Shown: piece after piece, positions 61,801 through 64,000 of the stretch
How positions within the stretch are numbered: position 1 is the stretch's first letter
Layout of the letters: every line of letters begins with the position of its first letter
Assembly: GCA_030848705.1 (NCBI GenBank)
Contig: JAUIZM010000015.1
Coordinates: 4,650,001 to 4,714,000, forward strand
Reading direction: 5' to 3'
DNA from: Heracleum sosnowskyi
Lineage: Eukaryota > Streptophyta > Magnoliopsida > Apiales > Apiaceae
DNA: 64,000 bases
Position numbers and translations under genes: made by a program
Notes under the pieces: generated by a model
What the model saw: the letters and a program-made list of their open reading frames with translations, nothing else
The model's database searches: none
Told to the model about the DNA's origin: nothing

Positions 61801-62180
61801 AGTTCAGTTACACGTATGGGTTGCATCTATGCATCTTTAGTATGATTATTTGATGAGTTAATGTGTTATATGATGATTAAAGATTATTTAAGGATTTACA
61901 TGCTATATGCGAATATCTGCTATATGTTAAATATTATTGTTTCACTGAGCTTGCAACTCATTAAAATTGCTCAATTTTTTAGGATAAGTGCTAGTCGGCC
62001 AGATGATGCTCAAATGTCCCTATTCCTCTACATTGCACATACAGACATATATAGTTACGTTATATGTTTCCACATATAAAATTTGTAATACAGACATTTA
62101 TAAGTTATATTTATATGATATTTCGAGAACTATATATGTAAATGACGTCATAAATGTACAAGAAGGGTGATGGTGTGACA
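58890..62180 (+). repeat. 3' LTR of the older gypsy element (about 3.3 kb)
   Basis: Begins TGTAACATCCCTGTCC and ends GGTGTGACA. Its first 2.45 kb match 45241-47703. The last part (61343-62180) has no partner in the window because the 5' LTR is truncated there. Confidence 0.82.
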
Positions 62181-62199
62181 ACAAGGCCCCGCCAGGGCA

Positions 62200-62735
62200 C
62201 TCATAATTCTCTATTTCTAACAGTTGCAACTGAATGCAACCACATACAACTGAACACAACTACATATGCAACTGAAAACTGGAAGTTAAATTTCCATTTT
62301 TTTGTTGTTGCGCCGTCCTTATATACAACTGGAAGTTGGCAAAAAAAATGAAAATTCCACTTTCAATTTTCAGTTGCATATGAGGTTGCATCCAGTTGCA
62401 TATGCAACCACATGCAACTAACCTTATACGCAATTGAAATTTGAATTTTCATATGCGGCTGCGCCGCCCTTATATACAACTGGAAGTTGGAAAATAAAAT
62501 AAAATTTCCACTTTCAATTTTTAGTTGCATTCAGTTGCATACAATTGAATATGCAACCACATGCAACTAGCAAAAAAAAAGTTGCACTTTCAATTTTCGG
62601 TTGCATTCAGTTGCATCAAGTTGAATATGCAACCACATGCAACTAGAAGAAAAAAAATAAGTAAAAAAAGTTGCACTTTCAATTTTCAGTTGCATTCAGT
62701 TGAATATGCAACCACTTGCAAAAAAAAATTACAAA
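62200..62735. repeat. TGCAAC/GTTGCA-rich repeat region
   Basis: A recurring module contains TTTCAATTTTCAGTTGCAT, then ATGCAACCACATGCAACTA, with CCTTATATACAACTGGAAGTTGG in two copies. GTTGCA and TGCAAC occur many times in both orientations, including palindrome-like GTTGCATATGCAAC. Non-coding. Confidence 0.85.
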
Positions 62736-63301
62736 TAAGATAATATTTTTGCATATAAGATAGTATTTTTGCAAATAGCTTTTCTTAACAAAAGTAAAAT
62801 TGCAAAAAATTACTTTTGACAATATATTTATAAAAAAAAGTCCTTAATAATATTATAATTACTAATAACTAACTGATTATCTTTTCCAAATGAAAGACAA
62901 TATATTTTGTATATTTTTTAACTAAAATATCTCATTTTCAAACTTGATTAAATATATATACATACATACATACATGTTAATATCTTTTCTATATTTTTAA
63001 CTAAAATATCTCATTCTTCTTTCCAAAATATGGTAGTTCTAATTAATGAAATAAACTAATAATATTATAATTACTAATAACTAACTGATTACCTTTTTCA
63101 ACTAAAAGATAATTATTTTCTATTTTGTAAAATATCACATTTTTAAAATTGATTATATATATATATATATATAATTATTATCAAATAATATTATTTAAAA
63201 ATTTTACTTACAAAATTTGTATCATAAAAAAATTATTCAAATTATTTAAAAAATCATATAATAATAAAGAAAATCCGTGCATGGCACGGGTTTTAAGCTA
63301 G

Positions 63302-63580
63302 TATATTATAAAAATACTAAGAATAGAAAATAATAAAAATTAAATACCAAAAATCATCTTTGACTTTGATTTCGGTTTGCACGTCAGTGAAATTTTCTTA
63401 GGAAATACTATTGTAAAAAAAGGTAGAACTTTATTTTTATATCCTAACTATAATATAATTTAGAGGTGAGACTTGCCTTTAATTACTTCAATTATTTCCT
63501 TGATTGCATATTCTATGTCTGAAAATTTAGATAATTAGATAAATAGCGTTCGAATGATTTCAAAGCTCCATCAAATAAAA
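63302..63580. other. AT-rich flank right of the Helitron, no gene seen
   Basis: It begins TATATTATAAAAATACTAAG, which also occurs just left of the Helitron (about 43777). No gene recognised. Confidence 0.5.
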
Positions 63581-63581
63581 T

Positions 63582-63867
63582 AGGGAAATTCCCACTTGTG
63601 CCACTGAATAATTGGCTTTTCCCAATGGTACCAGCTCGTTTTTGTCTCCTCCCAACGGTACCCTTGTGGTATTAGTTTGTAATCAATAATACCCTTCCGT
63701 TAATCAACAGTTAAATAAACGTTAGGAAAATTCCCACTGGTACCACTGAAGAATTGGCTTTTCCCAGTGGTACCAGCTCGTTTTTGTCTCCTCCCAGTGG
63801 TACCCTTGTGGTATTAGTTTGTAATCAATAATACCCTTCTGTTAATCAACAGTTAAATAAACGTTAA
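63582..63867. repeat. Tandem duplication, 142-bp unit, two copies
   Basis: Both copies run from GGAAAnTTCCCAC through ATTGGCTTTTCCCA, GGTACCAGCTCGTTTTTG and GTATTAGTTTGTAATC to TTAAATAAACGTTA. They differ at a few positions (for example CAATGG/CAGTGG, CCAACGG/CCAGTGG). Confidence 0.9.
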
Positions 63868-64000
63868 TGGACTGTTGATGCGTATTTTTAGAGTTTCGTT
63901 CACAGGGAATGACTGATATCAATACCAATTTCAAGTCTTTTATCTCTTACAGTTTAGAAGTGTGGAAAATAGTTTGTGGTTGTGTGATTATCTACTAATT
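63868..64000. other. Window end, no gene seen
   Basis: It contains GTTTCGTTCACAGGGAATG, reminiscent of conserved words in some plant LTR retrotransposons, but it is too short to assign. Confidence 0.35.

Larger units (their letters stand above)
45241..62180 (+). mobile_element. Ty3/gypsy retrotransposon with diverged LTRs
   Basis: LTRs 45241-47703 (3' part lost) and 58890-62180 both begin TGnAACATCC, and the 3' copy ends GGTGTGACA. A gypsy-like end, GAGGACGAAATC-TTTTAAGGACGGGAGAG, sits immediately before the 3' LTR as the purine tract. Flanks GCAAG (45236-45240) and ACAAG (62181-62185) match 4 of 5. The LTRs differ by many substitutions and indels, so this insertion is older than the copia element inside it. 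Interior pieces (47704-48931 and 57946-58889) hold no readable domain. Confidence 0.78.
44665..62843. mobile_element. Mutator-like element inside the Helitron, with cargo
   Basis: The candidate 9-bp duplication TTAATAATA occurs at 44656-44664 and 62844-62852, the length made by Mutator-family transposases. Weak inverted repeats include TTTGCAAATATACTATCTT on the left and, inverted, AAGATAGTATTTTTGCAAA near 62757. Without the nested gypsy it would be about 1.2 kb. The left half holds possible captured coding sequence; the right half holds TGCAAC-rich repeats. AT-richness makes the TSD less decisive. Confidence 0.5.
43843..63301 (+). mobile_element. Non-autonomous Helitron, split by nested insertions
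   Basis: The 5' end TCTATACTATATATACTATA follows an A. The 3' end has the hairpin CCGTGC-ATG-GCACGG (63275-63289), then GTTTTAAG, then CTAG (63298-63301), followed by T. This is the textbook Helitron 3' structure and A/T target. Without its inserts it would be about 1.25 kb (43843-44655 plus 62853-63301). Both halves consist of related AT-rich modules (ATAATATTATAATTACTAAT, AACTAAAATATCTCATTTTC), which supports their being one element. No Rep/helicase coding. Confidence 0.75.

Noticed and set aside
62200..62735. Possible CRISPR-like array
   Set aside because: Repeat units are irregular, in both orientations and without uniform spacers, in a plant nuclear context.

Overview
This window is nuclear DNA of a flowering plant. 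It holds one intron-rich chloroplast-protein gene followed by about 50 kb of nested plant transposable elements. The retroelement families and the TIC40 homologue point to a eudicot, probably an asterid. I cannot name the species.

Left third (1-15,400). The only recognisable host gene is a minus-strand homologue of TIC40, the chloroplast inner-envelope import co-chaperone scaffold, at 14018-2661. I could place 14 exons by splice signals and reading phase. They total 1333 nt, which is 444 codons plus exactly one extra base. The extra base sits in the transmembrane exon, and a separate in-frame TAA lies in the C-terminal STI1/Hop-like domain. The copy is therefore a recent pseudogene, a damaged paralogue, or contains two sequence errors. 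Its 5.5-kb intron 11 carries a small LTR (TRIM-like) element, a 473-bp tandem duplication and a C-rich repeat. The flanks hold a Tourist-like MITE (793-1185), a (GA)n microsatellite and a long-TIR element (14493-14996).

Middle (15,400-43,800). A Helitron with reiterated 5' ends (15414-17265) is followed by a gypsy-like LTR plus gag-leader fragment (17282-18298). That fragment is interrupted by a Sirevirus-type Ty1/copia element (18299 to about 43,760). The Sirevirus has a 5' LTR, PBS, broken gag-pol, an antisense ORF with its own TATA box, and a long ORF in the envelope-like position. It was invaded by a hAT MITE (21204-21692, 8-bp TSD) and by a large Ty3/gypsy element (26939-41624, TSD ATTTT). 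The gypsy element has 4.9-kb near-identical LTRs but a decayed interior. Each LTR carries an array of AT-rich hairpins with paired, compensatory changes.

Right third (43,843-63,301). Four elements appear to be nested. A Helitron (A/T target, 3' hairpin plus CTAG) contains a Mutator-like element (9-bp TSD), which contains a Ty3/gypsy element with about 3.3-kb diverged LTRs. That gypsy in turn contains a very young minus-strand Ty1/copia element (48932-57940, TSD AAATG) that lacks most of gag and RT and has YVAD in place of YVDD. The last 700 bp hold a 142-bp tandem duplication.

No element shows an intact set of mobility genes. The window is best read as a gene edge next to a layered retrotransposon nest whose insertion order can be reconstructed from target-site duplications.
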